Positions 26,400-36,600 of a DNA stretch of 63,374 bases are shown in pieces. Each line of letters starts with the position of its first letter. Positions within the stretch are counted from its first letter, which is position 1. The stretch comes from Bacteroidaceae bacterium (GTDB taxonomy: Bacteria > Bacteroidota > Bacteroidia > Bacteroidales > Bacteroidaceae): positions 1 through 63,374 of the forward strand of contig JAFXXQ010000007.1 of the NCBI GenBank assembly GCA_017542145.1, written 5' to 3'. Both the position numbers and the translations under genes were made by a program. Below the pieces are notes generated by a model. The model made no database searches and was not told the DNA's origin. It worked only from the letters and a program-made list of their open reading frames with translations.

Positions 26400-27344
26400 A
26401 TGCACAACTACCTCCCCACCGATAAAATGGCAGAGCTCATCAGCCAGGACTATAGCCTCTTGCAAGTAATGAGCCGCTTCAACATCCCCCTCGGCGTCAA
26501 GGAGAAGAGCGTTGACGAAGTGTGCCGCATAAACGGCATTGATACAGACACATTCCTTGCCGTACTCAACTTCATAGGCAACGGCTGTAACCATAAGTAC
26601 ATCGCCGACCCTGCCCTCCTCTCGCTCCCCTCACTGATGAGTTATCTGCGGCAGGCACATAACTACTTCCTTGACTTCAGCTTCCCCGCCATACGACGTA
26701 AGCTCATCGACGCCGTCAACGATGGCAGCGACAACGAGAGTGCCCTGCTTATCTTGCAATATTTCGACACCTATGTCCGCGAGGTGCGCGACCACTTCGA
26801 GTACGAGAACGCCATCGTATTCCCCTACATCGACGCCCTCATCGCCCATGCCCCCTCGGCATTCAACATCGACACCTTTTCTGCCCAGCACGACTCTGCT
26901 GCCAAAAAACTCACGGAGCTGAAAAACATCATCATCCGCTACTACGATGCTCCAGCCGGCAGCTATGCCCTGCACGATGTGCTGCTCGACATCTTCGGCT
27001 GCGAGGAGGAACTGAAAGCACATGGCTTGGTAGAGGAACACCTGCTTGTCCCTGCAGTCAAATTGCTGGAACAGGAAACGTCTGCTCAAAATGAGAAAAT
27101 AGAACAGGAGGGCGATATCGAGGATTCATCCTCTACCCTGACGCAACGCGAAAAAGAGGTTATCATACATGTCGTCAAAGGACTTACCAACAAAGAGATT
27201 GCCGATAAACTCTATATCAGCCTCAACACGGTACTCACCCACCGGCGTAACATTGCCCGAAAACTTGAGATCCACTCCCCTGCCGGACTTACCATCTATG
27301 CCATCATAAACGGCCTTGTTGAACTGAAAGACGTTTCCATGTAA
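26400..27344 (+). CDS. Hemerythrin-like sensor with LuxR-type HTH
   Basis: A 314-residue regulator. The N-terminal 70 residues resemble the ScdA-type DUF542 segment of iron-repair proteins. Residues about 75-225 are a hemerythrin-like HHE helical bundle (HNYFLDFSF, HFEYENAIVFPY, SAQHDSAAKKL, LVEEHLLVPAV) whose His and Glu residues can bind a di-iron centre. Residues 245-310 form a GerE/LuxR winged helix (LTQREKEVIIHVVKGLTNKEIADKLYISLNTV). The combination suggests transcription control by oxygen, nitric oxide or iron state. It is probably in one operon with the phosphatase. Confidence 0.85.
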   Translation: MHNYLPTDKMAELISQDYSLLQVMSRFNIPLGVKEKSVDEVCRINGIDTDTFLAVLNFIGNGCNHKYIADPALLSLPSLMSYLRQAHNYFLDFSFPAIRRKLIDAVNDGSDNESALLILQYFDTYVREVRDHFEYENAIVFPYIDALIAHAPSAFNIDTFSAQHDSAAKKLTELKNIIIRYYDAPAGSYALHDVLLDIFGCEEELKAHGLVEEHLLVPAVKLLEQETSAQNEKIEQEGDIEDSSSTLTQREKEVIIHVVKGLTNKEIADKLYISLNTVLTHRRNIARKLEIHSPAGLTIYAIINGLVELKDVSM

Positions 27345-27451
27345 AGATTGGCCAAAAACAGAGAAAATTTATTTTGTTATATTTCAGCATTTTAAGTTTT
27401 TTTGTGAGAAAAAAACGTCGCGTAGTTTGCTTTTTTGACACAGATTTTTTA

Positions 27452-27459
27452 TATCTTTG
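27452..27459 (+). promoter_or_regulatory. -7 element of the glycogen-synthase-like gene
   Basis: TATCTTTG, 24 bases before the ATG at 27483. A TTTG at 27426-27429 is 22 bases upstream, a slightly long spacer. Confidence 0.65.
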
Positions 27460-27482
27460 CATCAAATTTGCAAAAGAACACA

Positions 27483-28355
27483 ATGAAGGCCAACAGAATT
27501 TTGTACGTAGCGAAGGAAGTCGTACCCTTTACCTCTAGTACTGCGATGAGTGAGAACTGTCGCTTCCTGCCTCAGGCAATCCAAGAGATGGGACATGAAA
27601 TCCGCACTTTTATGCCCAAATGGGGAAGTATCAACGAACGGCGAAACCAGCTGCACGAAGTCATCCGACTGTCGGGCATGAACCTGATTATTGACGACAC
27701 CGACCACCCTCTCATCATCAAAGTCGCCTCGCTGCAAATGGCCCGAATGCAGGTTTATTTCATTGACAATGACGACTATTTTAGCCGCATCCGTCTTGAC
27801 GACCCTGATCTGCGCAGTGCGACCTTCAAGGATAACGACGAGCGCACCATCTTCTTTGCCCGCGGTGTATTGGAGACGGTTAAGAAACTCCGTTGGTATC
27901 CCGATGTCATACATCTGCACGGATGGGTGGGAGCTCTTATCGGACTTTACGTTAAAGTGCTCTATAAGGAAGAACCGGCTTATCGGAACTCCCGCATCGT
28001 GGTCTCGCTTTACGCTGACGACGACTTCGATGCCCTCTTCTGCGACGATTTCTTCGAGCGGCTACGCACAAAGGCCATGCCGGAATTTGATACCGAAGGC
28101 ATCAATACCCCCGTAAACAGCACCGAATTATTCAAGCTTGCCGTCAAGTACTCCGACGGAGTCATCATTAATTCCCCCTCAGGTATCGATGAAAAGGTCG
28201 TAGCATACGCCCATGACATTGAGAAGCCTATCCTCGAATACTCTGGTGAAGAAGACTACTACCGCGCCTGTCACGACTTTTACGAACTCATTTGTGGCGG
28301 CGGCGAGGAGGAAGAGGAAGAGGAGAGCTTCATTATACCGAAGAATAAAGGTTAA
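27483..28355 (+). CDS. Glycogen/starch synthase-like protein, N-terminal GT5 domain only
   Basis: A 290-residue protein from the ATG at 27483. It has the start of glycogen synthase (ILYVAKEVVPFTSSTAMSENCRFLPQAIQEMGHEIRTFMPKW) and WYPDVIHLHGWVGALI, i.e. the N-terminal Rossmann lobe, but ends before the C-terminal lobe that completes the ADP-glucose site. The last 25 residues are very acidic (a run of Glu). Bacteroidetes commonly keep this shortened form beside a DUF4270 gene, as here. Whether it is catalytic is doubtful; a regulatory role is possible. Confidence 0.85.
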   Translation: MKANRILYVAKEVVPFTSSTAMSENCRFLPQAIQEMGHEIRTFMPKWGSINERRNQLHEVIRLSGMNLIIDDTDHPLIIKVASLQMARMQVYFIDNDDYFSRIRLDDPDLRSATFKDNDERTIFFARGVLETVKKLRWYPDVIHLHGWVGALIGLYVKVLYKEEPAYRNSRIVVSLYADDDFDALFCDDFFERLRTKAMPEFDTEGINTPVNSTELFKLAVKYSDGVIINSPSGIDEKVVAYAHDIEKPILEYSGEEDYYRACHDFYELICGGGEEEEEEESFIIPKNKG

Positions 28356-28360
28356 ACAAA

Positions 28361-28374
28361 CGCGGCATCCCGCG
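28361..28374. repeat. CAAACGCGG-type small hairpin
   Basis: CGCGG and CCGCG around CATC, preceded by AAACAAA. One of several CAAACGCGG-associated hairpins at gene ends in this window (23661, 23715, 53921, 53985). Confidence 0.5.
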
Positions 28375-28399
28375 CCCGTACAGTTTATAGCTAAGGATT

Positions 28400-29806
28400 A
28401 TGAAAATCAAGAATTTCTTTTTTTCTTTTTTCATTTTATTTGTTTCAATATTTGGGTTGGCATCGTGCGATAGCGACACAGGCTCATTGGGCATAAGCAC
28501 AACTCCCACAAACGACTCGCTGACTATACGTACCGCCACGTATCAAGCCTACTCACGCTCTGTGCTGGTCGATTCCGTGCTGGGTAAGACGGGCACCGTC
28601 TATTTCGGCCGATACACCGACCCGGAGACAAAAAGCCTTTTTACCTCCGACTTCATCACCCAGTTCAACTGCGTGGAAGGCGGCAACGTGTTCCCGCCTG
28701 CCGACAGTATCAAGGGAGATTCTGCCCAACGTCTGGAACTCCGCCTATTTTTCTCTAGTCACTATGGTGCCGACGACAATGCCATGCAACTGGAGGTCTA
28801 TCCGTTGGAACGCACGCTCGTCGAGGGTATGCCTTACTACACAAACCTCAGCCCCACGGATTACCTTGCCGAAGGGGCTGAGCCCATTGCCCGAAAGACC
28901 TATACGGCCCTCGACTATGCTATCGGCGACGACGTCCTCTCCGACGATGACCACTACCACAACGTCTGCATTCCCCTTCCCACGAAGATGGGTACGGATA
29001 TTATCCGAGACTATCGCCTTCATCCTGAGCATTTCTCTGGTGCCACAAGCTTTATTGAGAATGTCTGTAAAGGTTTCTATATTAAGTGTACGGCTGGCGA
29101 CGGCACCGTGCTTTGTATCGACCATGTCAGTCTGAACGTCAGCTTCAATATGGCGCGAACAGACAGCACCTACACTACCCAGTTCATGGGCTCGCAGGAG
29201 GTGCTTCAGGTAAACAGTTTCGATAATCAGGGCCTCGAGCCGCTCGTGGGCGACAACACCTGCTCGTGGCTGAAGACACCTGCAGGCATATTCACCGAGG
29301 TCACCCTGCCTATCGACGAGATTACCCGCGCCGAGCAGGACACCATCAACTCAGCCCGTATCATTTTCCAGAAATACAACTCCGACGACACCGACGGCAC
29401 CCCCTTCGGCGCCCCCACCAACCTGCTACTTATCCGCAAGAGCGAGGCACATGCCTTCTTCGAGCAGAACCACATCCCCGATGGCGTTACCTCCTTCCTT
29501 CACACAAGGAAGAAAGAAAACGGCTATGACGACATCTATCTTACAAAATACAATCAATACCTTTTCGACAACATAGCCCGTCTCATCATTACCTGCCGAA
29601 ACGAACGCGATGCCTGGACGGGCGACGACGACTTTGAGGCCACCCACCCCGACTGGAACAAGGTGCTACTCATACCCGTCACCGTCACCACGGATAACGC
29701 TGGCAGCATCATCACGCTGCGCCACGATTTCAGCCTTTCGTCAGCCCGCCTGCGCGGCGGCACCGACCCCATAGAGATTCGCATCATCACCAGCGCATTC
29801 AGATAA
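28400..29806 (+). CDS. DUF4270 lipoprotein
   Basis: A 468-residue protein with a lipoprotein signal peptide ending GLASC (cysteine 23). The body is beta-rich with conserved patterns such as VLVDSVLGKTGTVYFGRYTDPE and the C-terminal DPIEIRIITSAF. DUF4270 proteins are predicted surface lipoproteins of Bacteroidetes. Its stop shares one base with the ATG of the GH51 gene, so the two are tightly coupled. Function is not known. Confidence 0.85.
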   Translation: MKIKNFFFSFFILFVSIFGLASCDSDTGSLGISTTPTNDSLTIRTATYQAYSRSVLVDSVLGKTGTVYFGRYTDPETKSLFTSDFITQFNCVEGGNVFPPADSIKGDSAQRLELRLFFSSHYGADDNAMQLEVYPLERTLVEGMPYYTNLSPTDYLAEGAEPIARKTYTALDYAIGDDVLSDDDHYHNVCIPLPTKMGTDIIRDYRLHPEHFSGATSFIENVCKGFYIKCTAGDGTVLCIDHVSLNVSFNMARTDSTYTTQFMGSQEVLQVNSFDNQGLEPLVGDNTCSWLKTPAGIFTEVTLPIDEITRAEQDTINSARIIFQKYNSDDTDGTPFGAPTNLLLIRKSEAHAFFEQNHIPDGVTSFLHTRKKENGYDDIYLTKYNQYLFDNIARLIITCRNERDAWTGDDDFEATHPDWNKVLLIPVTVTTDNAGSIITLRHDFSLSSARLRGGTDPIEIRIITSAFR

Positions 29807-32292
29807 TGAAGGACATGAGGTTTCATTGGCTGTGCAGCACCGCGGTATGCCGTGTCACTACCGTTCCTTGCAGGACTATTTTTTTTTCACTTTTATTCCT
29901 ATTCCCCACCCTTACCCTTGCAGATAACGTTACTGAAGGATGGCTGAAACCCTACGTCAACGGACGAGGACTTGCCTTTGAATATAGCAGCGACAGCATC
30001 CATTGGCAAATTCTTGGGCATGGACGCACTTTTGTTGATAGCGATTTCGGCACCTGGGGCGCCGAGAAAAAGATGGCCGACCCCTGCCTTTTCCAGGATG
30101 AAAATGGCCTCTGGACGCTGATGTGGATTCCCAACAGGCGATACAATCAATACGCTATTTGCTCCAGTCCCGACCTTATACATTGGAAACCGCAGGACTA
30201 CCCCCCCCTTACGCCAGCTATCGAACGAACTATGCAGGAACGCCGACGCACCGCCATTCGCATTCCATGGAGCCTCATCGAACAACTCCGTTTGCGCTGC
30301 GAATACCTTGACACACGCGACAAACGCCACTCCGAAAGTCTCCTGCAAGATGACAAGCTCTTTCCCGACCTCCAGTCCTTCGGTATCCAGCTAACCTTCG
30401 ACACAAGCGACACAAAAGCCATTTCTGACGAACTTATCGGCGTCTTTTTCGAAGACATCAGCTACGGCGCCGACGGAGGACTCTATGCTGAGCTAATCCA
30501 GAATCGTGATTTTGAATACTTCCCTGGTGAAAATCGCTCTCGTCGGGATTGGGGGCCTCTCACATCGTGGGAGATCCATGGGGGAAACGCCTCTGCCCTC
30601 TCCGTCACCATAGGCACAGAAAACCCCATCCATCCCAACAACCCCCACTATGCTATTCTGAATAAGACCACCTCTTCCTCAGTCCTGTTTGTCAACACGG
30701 GTTACGACGGCATAAGCATACGCGAAGGTGAGCCGTACGACCTTTCCCTCTTCACCCGCAAAGTCCCCAACCAGCGGGGCGCCATACGGCTGAAAATATC
30801 TCTCCTCGGCTCTAAAGGAAACACCCTCGGCACGACGACTCTTAAGGTGAACCACACTGCTTGGAAAAAACAAAAGGCTGTTATCGTCGGGGCGGATACC
30901 GACCCCGCGGCAAGCCTTGTCATTGAACCATTGGAACAAGGAAGCATCCACCTCGACATGGTGTCACTATTTCCCCGTAACACCTTCAAGGGACGGAAAA
31001 ACGGGCTCCGTGCCGACCTTGCCCAAGCTATTGCCGACATCCATCCAAAGTTCGTCCGCTTCCCGGGCGGCTGCGTGGCTCACGGCGACGGACTCCACAA
31101 CATGTATCTCTGGAAGAACACCATCGGCCCCCTCGAAGCCCGCAAGCCTATGCGCAACATCTGGAACTACCATCAGACGCTTGGCCTCGGCTACTACGAG
31201 TATTTCCAGTTCTGCGAAGACATCGGAGCTGAACCTCTTCCCGTCATCCCTGCTGGAGTACCCTGCCAAAACAGCAGCGACGGCGGTCCCGGGCAACAGG
31301 GAGGCGTTCCTATGGAGGAAATGGAAGCCTTCACGCAAGACATACTCGACCTCATCGAGTGGGCAAATGGCGATGCACGTTCCACCTATTGGGGGCGTAT
31401 CCGCGCCCAGAGCGGACATCCCGAGCCATTTCATTTGAAGCATATCGGAATCGGCAACGAGGATCTTATCTCCGACGTTTTCACCGAACGATTCACCTAC
31501 ATTTATAATAAGGTACATGAGCGCTACCCCGAAATTGAGATTTGCGGTACGGTGGGTCCCTTCTACGAAGGCAGCGACTACGAATGGGGCTGGAAGTTGG
31601 CTACAGGACTTGGCGTCCCAATGGTTGATGAGCACTACTACGTCAGTCCGGGCTGGATGATTCACAATCAGGACTACTATGATCATTACGACCGCTCTCG
31701 CCCCCATGTCTATCTGGGCGAATACGCCGCCCATGCCCGCGGAAGAAAAAACTGCATGGAGAGCGCACTCTGCGAAGCCCTCTATCTGACAAACGTCGAG
31801 CGTAATGCTGATGTCGTCCGCATGACCAGCTACGCCCCCTTGCTCAGTCGCGAAGGACATTCCAACTGGGACCCCGACATGATTTACTTTAATGGCACTA
31901 GCATCCGTCTTACCCCAGGATATTATGTGCAGAAAATGTTTGGCACCCATAGTGGAGACCATTACTTTAGCGGCACACTCACATCTGAGGACAATCTCGA
32001 GAATGTCCGACATCGCATCAGTTACAGCTGCGTCACCGACAGCCACACGGGCGACGTCATCGTCAAAATAGCAAGCCTGTTGCCCGTAGAGGTTAGCGCA
32101 GACATCGACCTCACGCCCTTCGGGGATACCTATTCCCATGCCTCTGTCACTACGCTGAGCGGCGCGCCAGCCGACACGAAAGCTGAGCCCGCCGCATCCT
32201 ACGTTACGACTTTTGACCATCACGCACGGCTCACCCTGCCTGCGTATTCCTTCACTGTCATCCGTACAAAAGTTACTTTAATACCCGACTAA
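29806..32292 (+). CDS. GH51 alpha-L-arabinofuranosidase with N-terminal propeller fragment
   Basis: An 828-residue secreted glycosidase. After the signal region (about 1-40), residues 40-135 read like one or two blades of a GH43-type propeller (WQILGHG, MADPCLFQDENGLWTLMW, ICSSPDLIHW). The GH51 core starts near 190 (ISDELIGVFFEDISYGADGGLYAELIQNRDFE). The acid/base Glu is in IGIGNEDL near 551 and the nucleophile in VYLGEYAAH near 638. It removes terminal arabinofuranosyl units from arabinan or arabinoxylan. It overlaps the preceding stop and the next start by one base each; a start at M4 is also possible. Confidence 0.9.
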   Translation: MKDMRFHWLCSTAVCRVTTVPCRTIFFSLLFLFPTLTLADNVTEGWLKPYVNGRGLAFEYSSDSIHWQILGHGRTFVDSDFGTWGAEKKMADPCLFQDENGLWTLMWIPNRRYNQYAICSSPDLIHWKPQDYPPLTPAIERTMQERRRTAIRIPWSLIEQLRLRCEYLDTRDKRHSESLLQDDKLFPDLQSFGIQLTFDTSDTKAISDELIGVFFEDISYGADGGLYAELIQNRDFEYFPGENRSRRDWGPLTSWEIHGGNASALSVTIGTENPIHPNNPHYAILNKTTSSSVLFVNTGYDGISIREGEPYDLSLFTRKVPNQRGAIRLKISLLGSKGNTLGTTTLKVNHTAWKKQKAVIVGADTDPAASLVIEPLEQGSIHLDMVSLFPRNTFKGRKNGLRADLAQAIADIHPKFVRFPGGCVAHGDGLHNMYLWKNTIGPLEARKPMRNIWNYHQTLGLGYYEYFQFCEDIGAEPLPVIPAGVPCQNSSDGGPGQQGGVPMEEMEAFTQDILDLIEWANGDARSTYWGRIRAQSGHPEPFHLKHIGIGNEDLISDVFTERFTYIYNKVHERYPEIEICGTVGPFYEGSDYEWGWKLATGLGVPMVDEHYYVSPGWMIHNQDYYDHYDRSRPHVYLGEYAAHARGRKNCMESALCEALYLTNVERNADVVRMTSYAPLLSREGHSNWDPDMIYFNGTSIRLTPGYYVQKMFGTHSGDHYFSGTLTSEDNLENVRHRISYSCVTDSHTGDVIVKIASLLPVEVSADIDLTPFGDTYSHASVTTLSGAPADTKAEPAASYVTTFDHHARLTLPAYSFTVIRTKVTLIPD

Positions 32293-33584
32293 TGGAACTC
32301 ACAAAAGCCCACCGTAAATCCTTCCTCTACTTCATCTGCGCCGTTTCGGCAATGGGCGGCCTTCTCTTTGGCTACGACTGGGTGGTGATAGGTGGTGCAA
32401 AGCCGTTCTACGAGCTCTTTTTCAGCATCTCAGATAATCCTCTCCTACAAGGCGTTGCCATGTCCACAGCCCTGATAGGCTGTTTGATAGGTGCCATGAT
32501 TGCCGGCGCTTTGGCAGACCGTTTCGGACGAAAGCCTTTGTTGACGACGGCAGCCATATTGTTTACTGTGTCGGCCATCGGAACGGGAGCCTTCGGTAAC
32601 TTCACCTTGTTCAACCTTGCCCGTTTCGTGGGAGGCATTGGTATTGGTGTAGCGTCGGCGCTATCTCCGATGTACATTGCCGAAGTCAGCCCTGCTGAAA
32701 TTCGCGGACGTATGGTCTCGTTAAACCAAATGACTATCGTCTTGGGCATTCTTGCGGCACAGATTGTGAACATGCTGTTGGCACGCGACACATCGATAGT
32801 CGAAAGCCAGACATGGAACGTGGCGTGGGGATGGCGATGGATGTTCTGGGCTGAGACACTACCTGCAGCACTATTCCTTATCATGAGCTTTTTCATCCCA
32901 GAAAGTCCTGTATTCCTACAATTAAAGTCAAAAAGTCTGCAAGCCGATAAGTCAAAAGGGGGAAAAGAGGCAGGGCTGAAAGAGTTGTTCAGTCACAAAT
33001 ATTCAAAGGTGCTGCTACTGGGCCTTGTCATTGCCGTATTCCAGCAATGGTGCGGCACAAACGTCATCTTCAATTATGCCGAAGAGATTTTTGTGGGAGC
33101 AGGCTTCGACGTCGATGCCATGTTCATCAACATTGTAATAACGGGCATCGCCAATTTGGTCTTTACCATCGTAGCCCTCTTTACGATTGAAAAATGGGGG
33201 CGCCGTAAGCTCATGCTGTTGGGAGCAAGTGGTTTAGGCCTTATCTATCTGACGCTGGGCACCTGCTACTTCTTCGAAGTGAAAGGATTGATGATGGTTG
33301 TGCTGGTTGTAGCAGCCATTTCCGTTTATGCCATGACCCTCGGACCTGTCACCTGGACATTGCTGGCAGAGATTTTCCCGAGCAGGGTGCGCGGCATAGC
33401 CATGGGCACCTGTACCTTCGCGCTCTGGGTAGGATGCTGCACGCTCACGTTCTCATTCCCTTCGATGAATGCAGCCTTAGGTTCAAGCGGCACTTTCTGG
33501 ATTTATAGCGGCATCTGCCTCTGTGCCTTTCTCTTTCTGTTCCGCCATTGTCCGGAAACAAAGGGGAAGAAATTGGAGAATTAA
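32292..33584 (+). CDS. Sugar porter (MFS), probably pentose:H+ symporter
   Basis: A 430-residue inner-membrane transporter with 12 predicted helices. Sugar porter signatures are present: GGLLFGYDWVVIGGA in helix 1, DRFGRKPLL between helices 2 and 3, PESPVFLQ after helix 6, and PETKGKKLE at the C-terminus. These are typical of the xylose/arabinose/galactose symporter group. The ATG shares a base with the GH51 stop, so the arabinose released outside is very likely its cargo; that is inferred from context. Confidence 0.88.
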   Translation: MELTKAHRKSFLYFICAVSAMGGLLFGYDWVVIGGAKPFYELFFSISDNPLLQGVAMSTALIGCLIGAMIAGALADRFGRKPLLTTAAILFTVSAIGTGAFGNFTLFNLARFVGGIGIGVASALSPMYIAEVSPAEIRGRMVSLNQMTIVLGILAAQIVNMLLARDTSIVESQTWNVAWGWRWMFWAETLPAALFLIMSFFIPESPVFLQLKSKSLQADKSKGGKEAGLKELFSHKYSKVLLLGLVIAVFQQWCGTNVIFNYAEEIFVGAGFDVDAMFINIVITGIANLVFTIVALFTIEKWGRRKLMLLGASGLGLIYLTLGTCYFFEVKGLMMVVLVVAAISVYAMTLGPVTWTLLAEIFPSRVRGIAMGTCTFALWVGCCTLTFSFPSMNAALGSSGTFWIYSGICLCAFLFLFRHCPETKGKKLEN

Positions 33585-33612
33585 TAATTAGGATTAAGAA
33601 TTAAAAAATAAG
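33582..33612 (+). repeat. Short AATTAGGATTAAGAATTA repeat between genes
   Basis: A few copies of a TTAGGATTAAGAATTAA-like word fill the 32 bases between the transporter and the DUF5107 gene; related to the AATTAGG words at 43921-44001. Confidence 0.5.
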
Positions 33613-33616
33613 GGGT

Positions 33617-36600
33617 ATGGCGAGGGCTTGGAGAGAAACGAGGGTTATCCCGACGTACTGCATCGGGAAAGCAGAGAAAAATCCTATTTTCTTAGAGGGA
33701 AGGGTCTATCAGGGTTCGAGTGGAGCCGTCTATCCCTACCCTGTGGTGGAGAGCGTGGCTGATGTGAGGACAGATGTCCCCTACGAGGCTGTATGGATAG
33801 AGAACGAATACCTGAAGGTGATGATACTGCCCGAACTGGGCGGACGCATCCAGATGGCCTACGACAAAATCAAGCAACGTCACTTCATTTACTACAACCA
33901 CGTCATCAAGCCCGCACTTGTGGGGCTGACGGGTCCATGGATAAGCGGAGGCATTGAGTTCAACTGGCCTCAGCATCACCGTCCCTCGACATTCCTGCCC
34001 GTCGATTGCACCATTGAGGAGCATGCCGACGGGGCTGTGACGGTATGGGTGAACGAAATGGAGCGTATGACGCACCAGAAAGGGCGGGCAGGCTTCACCC
34101 TTCGGCCCGGATGCGCCTATCTGGAGGTCAGGGGAGTTGTCTATAACCGCACGCCGCTGGCGCAGACATTCCTCTGGTGGGCAAACCCTGCCGTAGAAGT
34201 AAACGACGATTACCAGACGGCGTTTCCTCCCGATGTGAATGCGGTGTTCGACCACGGCAAACGTGCTGTAGCCTCGTTCCCCGTTGCAACGGGCACCTAT
34301 TACAAGATGGACTACTCAGCGGGAGTGGATATATCGAACTACCGTAACATCAAAGTCCCCACCAGCTATATGGCTGCGGGCTCGAAGTACGACTTCGAAG
34401 GGGGCTATGAGAACGACACGCGAGGCGGAATGCTCCACGTGGCCTCGCACCACCTCGCTCCAGGCAAGAAACAATGGACATGGGGCAACGGAGACTTCGG
34501 GCGCGCCTGGGACCGCAACCTGACTGATGCCCTTTCGCAGAAAGAAGCCAGAGAGTGGGGGCTCACCCGTGAGGGTTATCGTCCCTACATAGAGCTAATG
34601 GCAGGCGTCTATACCGAGAACCAGCCCGATTTCTCGTGGCTCATGCCCTACGAAGAAAAACAGTTTACGCAATATTTCATGCCCTACCGCGAACTGGGCA
34701 TCGTCAAACAGGCTACGCGCGACTTCATCTTCAATATGGAAGAGGTGAGAGATGCCGGGACGTCAGAAGTAAGGGTTATGCTGCTTGCTACGTCGAAGAG
34801 GATAGTACGCATTGTGCTGCTTGGCACGAATGGCGAGGAATATGTAAATAAGATGGTTACGCTCTCGCCCGAGGAAGTCTTTGAACAGGTGGTTGATGTG
34901 AAGGGAGCCAAGCTTAATGAACTGGAGTTTCACATTTTGCGACCCGAGGAGTCTTCTGTATTCTATCTCTCCTCTTCCCTCCTATCCTGGCAGGCCGAGC
35001 CCGACGAAATCCGCCCTATCCCCGATGCAGCCGAGGCTGCGCTACCCCCATCGGAAACTAAGACGAACGACCAGCTTTACCTCACAGGTTTGCATCTGGA
35101 GCAATACCGCCATGCCACATGGAGCGCCCTCGACTATTATGAGGAAGCCCTGCGTCGCGACCCGAGCGACGTGCGTTGCCTGAACCAAATGGGACTCTGG
35201 TATCTGCGCCGAGGACGTTTCGACAAGGCGGAGACGAACCTGAGAAAAGCCGTGCGCATCTGGCAAAAGCGCAATCCCAACCCCTACGACGGTGAGGCCA
35301 TCTTCTACCTCGCCCTCGCCCTCAAATACCAAAGCCGCCTGAATGAAGCCTATGAACTCTTCTGGAAATCGACGTGGAACAAGGCGTGGGCCGATGCCGG
35401 ATACTTTGAAGCTGCCTGCATTAGCACGGCGCAGGGACGTTACGACGCAGCTCTCGACGAGCTGAACCGTTGCCTCATTTTCAACAGTTGCAACCACAAG
35501 GCCCGTGCCCTGAAGGCTGCCGTATTGCGCAAAAAGGGTGTCGAAGATTCCAAAGTTTTTGCCCTTATCGATGAGTCACTCGGTCTGGACCTCTTCAACT
35601 ACGGCACCCTCTTTGAAAAGTATCTGCTCACGAAGGACGGTGCGGTGCTTGAGAGGATGAAGGACCTCATGCACGGCAATGTCTATAATTACCACGAGCT
35701 GGCGCTTGACTATGCTCAGGCGGGACTCTGGCACGAGGCCGAACAGGTGCTGCTGAACGCCAGTACCCCTTCACCTCTGACCTGCTATTATTTGGGGTAC
35801 TTCAGCGTGATGCAGGGCGAAATGGGAGAGGCCGAAGCCTGTTTCCGCCAGGCCGAGCAGACAGACAGCTACTGCTGCTTCCCCAACCGCCTGGAGGACG
35901 TCGTTGTCCTGAACGTTGCCAAAAGCGTCAATCCCCAAGGTGCCCTTGCACCCTACTACCTGGGCTGCCTCTACTACGACAAGCGTCAGTACGACCTCGC
36001 CATTGAGAACTGGGAACTCTCCGCCCGTCTCGACCACTCGTTCCCCACCGTCTGGCGCTGCCTCGCCCTTGCTCGCTTCAACAAACAGAACAGGCCTGAC
36101 GAGGCGCTGGAATACATGGAGAAGGCCTTCCACCTTGACGAGAGCGACGCCCGTATATTCATGGAACTCGACCAACTCTACAAACGCCTGCATCGCCCGC
36201 ATGAGGAGCGACTTGAGTTCCTGCAGCAACACCCCGCGCTCATCCAGCAGCGCGACGACCTGGTGCTGGAGGAAATCACCCTGCTGAATCAGACGGGGCG
36301 CTTCGAGGAGGCTATGAGGAAACTCGATGCCCATACGTTCCACCCCTGGGAGGGCGGCGAAGGCAAGGTCCCGGCACAATACCAGATCTGCCGTATGGAA
36401 ATAGCAAAGCAGCTGATTGTCCAAGGGGGCGAGAGCCTGCAAAAGGCAAAGCGCCTCCTGGAGGAGTGTCTCACCTACCCCCTCCATTTGGGCGAAGGAA
36501 AACTCTACGGTGCCCAGGAGAACGACATCTACTATCTGCTGGGCATCGTCAGCAACGCACTCGGACTGAAAGACGAGGCCATAAAGTGCTGGGAGCTGGG

